Part shown: one piece after another, positions 61,586 to 64,000 of the stretch
How positions within the stretch are numbered: position 1 is the first letter of the stretch
How the letters are laid out: every line of letters starts with the position of its first letter
Assembly: GCA_017395215.1 (NCBI GenBank)
Contig: JAFPVW010000128.1
Span: 1-64,000 of the forward strand
Length of the DNA: 64,000 nt
Source of the DNA: Prevotella sp.
GTDB taxonomy: Bacteria; Bacteroidota; Bacteroidia; Bacteroidales; Bacteroidaceae
Direction: 5' to 3'
The notes under the pieces: model-generated
Told to the model about the DNA's origin: nothing
Databases searched by the model: none
What the model saw: only the letters and a program-made list of their open reading frames with translations
Made by a program: the position numbers and the translations under genes

Positions 61586-63703
61586 ATGAAGATAACGAAG
61601 ATCAAAACGAAGTTAGGAGAGTTGGGAAGTCCTGTTTCAACGGAGTTGGACGCCATCGTGGAGCGCATGCGCTCTGACGACACCAGGGAAGCGGCAGAGC
61701 GCATACGCGCTGTAGCCATGCAGTCGCGTCTGATGATGGAGCAGGGCACACCACGCTATCTGCTGAAAGATGCCGACCGGCTACCCTATCTGCTGTTTGG
61801 TGCCACCTTCGGCAAAGGCGGTCTCGACAACCCCATCAGTTTCACGCAGTTACTGTTGCTCGACATTCCCTGTCCGGAGGGTCAGCGCCAGGTCAGCGAC
61901 CTAAAAAAGCGTGTGCAGCAGGTGCCATACACCGTGCTGGCCTTTGCTGGTGTGAGTGGAGTGACGCTGAAGGTGGTGGTAAGTTGCCAGTATGGCGACG
62001 GCTCCACACCTTGGAAGTCTGGCCCTGAGAGCCGAGAGGTGCTGGATACAGAGCGTTATCAGAAGTTTCTGAAGGACGCCCAGCAGAGTGCGGGCAGCCT
62101 ATATACCACCCTGGTCCGTTGCAACCTCATGGTGGGTGACCCTACGCTCAGACGCGGTTGTCGCATGAGCTACGACCCACAGCTCTATTATAACCCCCAG
62201 GCCCAGCCGTTGCCTGTCATCCGTGAGGAAGGAAACGTGCTGGATGCCTATGAGGGAACGCGGACGGATGACGACGGCACCGTCATCTGGTATCCCGACT
62301 ACAACGAGCGCGAGCGCATACAGATGGAGTTTCAGGTCTGCCTTTCGAAAGCTCTCGATGATGGTGGTGATGATGCAGAGCATTGCCTTCAGCTGCTGGC
62401 TGATTACTGTCGTAAGGCGGGCCTCGAAGAAGAAGCCTGCGTGGTGCGTACCCTGTGGCAGCAGCGCTTCAAGCCGATAGGCGAAGACATCGTTCGCAAA
62501 GTCTTCCGCAATACTTACAAAAAAACTTACAACGGGCGGATGCTCTCGCAGATGAACGAGAAGGAGCGCATAGTCCGCTTTATCGAGAATTTCCTTGCCC
62601 GCCGCTATCAGCTGCGGTATAACGTGGTGAAAGGCATGGTAGAGTTCCGCCCCAACGACCTGCGCTTCCAGCAGTGGCAGCCGCTGACCGACCGCCAGCT
62701 GCGCAGCATCGTGGTGGAGCAGATGAAGGAGGGCGGAGAGAGCTGGATGAACGACATACGCATCTACATCGAGTCGGCTCACATACCCGACTACAACCCC
62801 GTACACGAGTTCCTGGCCGGCTGTGGCGAGTGGGACCGCCGTGCCAACTATATCGAGGACTTCGCCCGTCGACTGCCCACCAACTACAGCCGCTGGCCGC
62901 AGTACTTCCATCGCTGGTTCCTGGCGATGGTGGCACAGGCGCTCAACATCAACCGCGACTTCGGCAACTCGATGGTGCCCATGCTCATTGGCGGACAGGG
63001 CATCAAGAAGTCGAACTTCTGCAAAAACATCCTGCCGCCCTCCATGCGCGAATACTATATGGACGACATCAAGATGGACAATGCCGAGCAGGTGGAGCGC
63101 GTCTTGGGCCGCATGTGGCTGGTGTGCATTGACGAGTACAATGCCAAGACCGCCCGTGAACAGGCCAAGATCAAGCGCATACTGACAGAGAAGGATGTGC
63201 AGATAAGGAAAATGCGCAGCGACCAGTACACCATGATGCCCCGTCTCTGCTCGTTCATCGCGACCACCAACGACCTGACGCCGCTGCCCTCGGGTGACGG
63301 AAGCCGCCGCTACCTCTGTGTCGAGGTAACAGACGAGGCCGACATGAGCGGACGTATCCCCTACAAGCAGATGTATGCCCAGGCCGTCACAGAGCTGAAA
63401 GCCCCCGACTGCCTCTATTGGTTCACCAGCGAGGACGAGCGCGAGATTCAGACCCACAACAGTCAGTACCAGCAGGAACTGCCTTTGGAACAGGTGCTTG
63501 CCAGCACCTTCGAGCCTGCCTCCGACCACCGCAAGGAACACCTCTGGACGGTTGCCGCCATCCAGAAGGAGCTCTCCAACCGTCTCAGGGCCAGCGACGT
63601 GCCCAACCTGACGCAGCTCGGCAAGACCTTGAAGCTGATGAAATGGCCACGAGGCGGCAACACGGGTGTTCGCGGCTATTACCTGCAGCTGCGCAAGGAG
63701 TAG
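61586..63703 (+). CDS. VapE/VirE-type primase-helicase protein
   Basis: A 705-residue protein. An N-terminal BT4734-like domain (about 1-200) is followed by a linker and a VapE domain (about 390-640) with the P-loop GGQGIKKSNF (about 468-477), LVCIDEY as Walker B and ATTND as a sensor-like segment. The P-loop has Lys where the usual G-K-S has Gly (GIKKS). VapE proteins occur in prophages, satellites and Bacteroidetes chromosomes and resemble replication primase-helicases. The ATG at 61586 was chosen because the promoter ends 29 nt before it. The iterons suggest self-regulation or origin-like control. Confidence 0.85.
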   Translation: MKITKIKTKLGELGSPVSTELDAIVERMRSDDTREAAERIRAVAMQSRLMMEQGTPRYLLKDADRLPYLLFGATFGKGGLDNPISFTQLLLLDIPCPEGQRQVSDLKKRVQQVPYTVLAFAGVSGVTLKVVVSCQYGDGSTPWKSGPESREVLDTERYQKFLKDAQQSAGSLYTTLVRCNLMVGDPTLRRGCRMSYDPQLYYNPQAQPLPVIREEGNVLDAYEGTRTDDDGTVIWYPDYNERERIQMEFQVCLSKALDDGGDDAEHCLQLLADYCRKAGLEEEACVVRTLWQQRFKPIGEDIVRKVFRNTYKKTYNGRMLSQMNEKERIVRFIENFLARRYQLRYNVVKGMVEFRPNDLRFQQWQPLTDRQLRSIVVEQMKEGGESWMNDIRIYIESAHIPDYNPVHEFLAGCGEWDRRANYIEDFARRLPTNYSRWPQYFHRWFLAMVAQALNINRDFGNSMVPMLIGGQGIKKSNFCKNILPPSMREYYMDDIKMDNAEQVERVLGRMWLVCIDEYNAKTAREQAKIKRILTEKDVQIRKMRSDQYTMMPRLCSFIATTNDLTPLPSGDGSRRYLCVEVTDEADMSGRIPYKQMYAQAVTELKAPDCLYWFTSEDEREIQTHNSQYQQELPLEQVLASTFEPASDHRKEHLWTVAAIQKELSNRLRASDVPNLTQLGKTLKLMKWPRGGNTGVRGYYLQLRKE

Positions 63704-63713
63704 TCCATAGCAT

Positions 63714-63761
63714 AGTCATTGCATGGTTATATCATAGTTTAGACATAACTATGCAATGACT
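63714..63761 (+). terminator. Terminator after the VapE-type gene
   Basis: AGTCATTGCATGGTTATAT pairs with ACATAACTATGCAATGACT at 17 of 19 positions, followed by TTTTGTTTTGTT. Confidence 0.8.
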
Positions 63762-63832
63762 TTTGTTTTGTTATTCAATAAGTTAAATGAACTATAGCAT
63801 ACATAGTATAGTAGAAATCCTAAATTTGGATG

Positions 63833-63979
63833 TCACCCTCGTCCAAACAGCCATTTCTTGATGATGCGTAGTATATTCGACGTGATGATGCTGAAGTCAA
63901 TGACAAGCAGGGCCAGGAATACCGAGAGCGAAGTGTCGAGCACGAAGTTGTGGCGGTTGGTATTGAAAGAAGACACCTT
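63833..63979 (-). pseudogene. 3' remnant of an acyltransferase 3 gene
   Basis: Forty-eight sense codons plus the TGA in frame. The protein end reads HNFVLD, FSIITSNILRI and KKWLFGRG, closely matching the C-terminus of the acyltransferase at 57777-58868. An in-frame TAA at 63980-63982 cuts it off on the 5' side, and the sequence beyond is A+T-rich and unrelated. It is a decayed or truncated paralogue unless a frameshift joins it to a gene outside the window. Confidence 0.65.
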
Positions 63980-64000
63980 TTAATTTGAAAAAAATTTGGT

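Noticed and set aside
62099..63541. 480-codon leftward open frame opposite the VapE-type gene
   Set aside because: Antisense shadow; the plus-strand protein has clear motifs and a promoter.
61261..63759. ACTATGCAATGA present on both sides of the VapE-type gene, possibly attachment-site direct repeats
   Set aside because: The second copy is an arm of a terminator hairpin and the first sits in its own small palindrome; 12 bp is too short to claim att sites without an integrase.

Overview
The window looks like a chromosomal segment of a Bacteroidales bacterium, most likely a relatively G+C-rich Prevotella or a close relative (inference). Supporting features are promoters of the Bacteroidetes type (TTG, 19-21 nt, TAnnTTTG) ahead of many genes, secreted proteins ending in type IX secretion-like C-terminal domains, a TonB receptor/PnuC/thiamine pyrophosphokinase operon under a TPP riboswitch, GxxExxY, Rpn-like and VapE families, and DUF6057 membrane proteins. 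Most of the window is ordinary core genome: pta and ackA, radC, lpxH, an msbA-type exporter, recO, tRNA-Glu, rpsT, murF and metG.

Layout. 1-316 holds a long-hairpin repeat element. 317-6763 has a DUF6057 membrane protein, then pta, a GxxExxY ORF and ackA, then a membrane-bound TPR/AraC regulator. 6843-9548 encodes small and secreted proteins. 9716-17808 is envelope-related: a glycosyltransferase, RadC, then a tight run of an OmpA protein, two long collagen-like lipoproteins, a DUF59 Fe-S factor and LpxH, followed by a repeat lipoprotein. 17872-18140 is a triply nested palindrome in a convergent gap. 18232-32087 is dominated by envelope and lipo-oligosaccharide assembly: a phosphoesterase, two sulfatase-fold head-group transferases around an MsbA exporter, a broken YejM-like gene, a lipid A-type acyltransferase, a Kdo/LPS kinase-like protein, two glycosyltransferases, LicD and a CDP-glycerol transferase.

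From 32121: recO, tRNA-Glu, a structured non-coding stretch, rpsT, a large secreted Big2 protein with a 52-residue companion, an Rpn-like nuclease, murF and a LOG-family protein. A second copy of the first repeat element lies at 39864-40175. A leftward operon follows (PfkB kinase, flavodiiron protein, two transglutaminase-fold proteins, one apparently lacking its catalytic triad). The thiamine operon is read leftward from a near-perfect 66-bp palindrome that also drives a HAD phosphatase rightward. metG carries two palindromic elements inside its reading frame. After it come a second DUF6057 protein, a haem-motif PD40 lipoprotein, an acyltransferase, an AAA ATPase, an HU-like protein and a VapE-type protein preceded by 22-bp iterons. 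The window ends in a 49-codon remnant of another acyltransferase.

The most interesting signals are: (1) a dispersed hairpin element whose two copies differ by compensatory base changes; (2) palindromic elements tolerated in frame inside metG and possibly two membrane-protein genes; (3) twin collagen-like lipoproteins with nearly equal rods of 61 and 62 Gly-X-Y triplets behind an OmpA protein; (4) the palindromic divergent promoter of the thiamine locus; (5) several genes whose -7 box lies only 4-8 nt before the start codon, implying leaderless mRNAs. No complete mobile element, CRISPR array or phage was seen.
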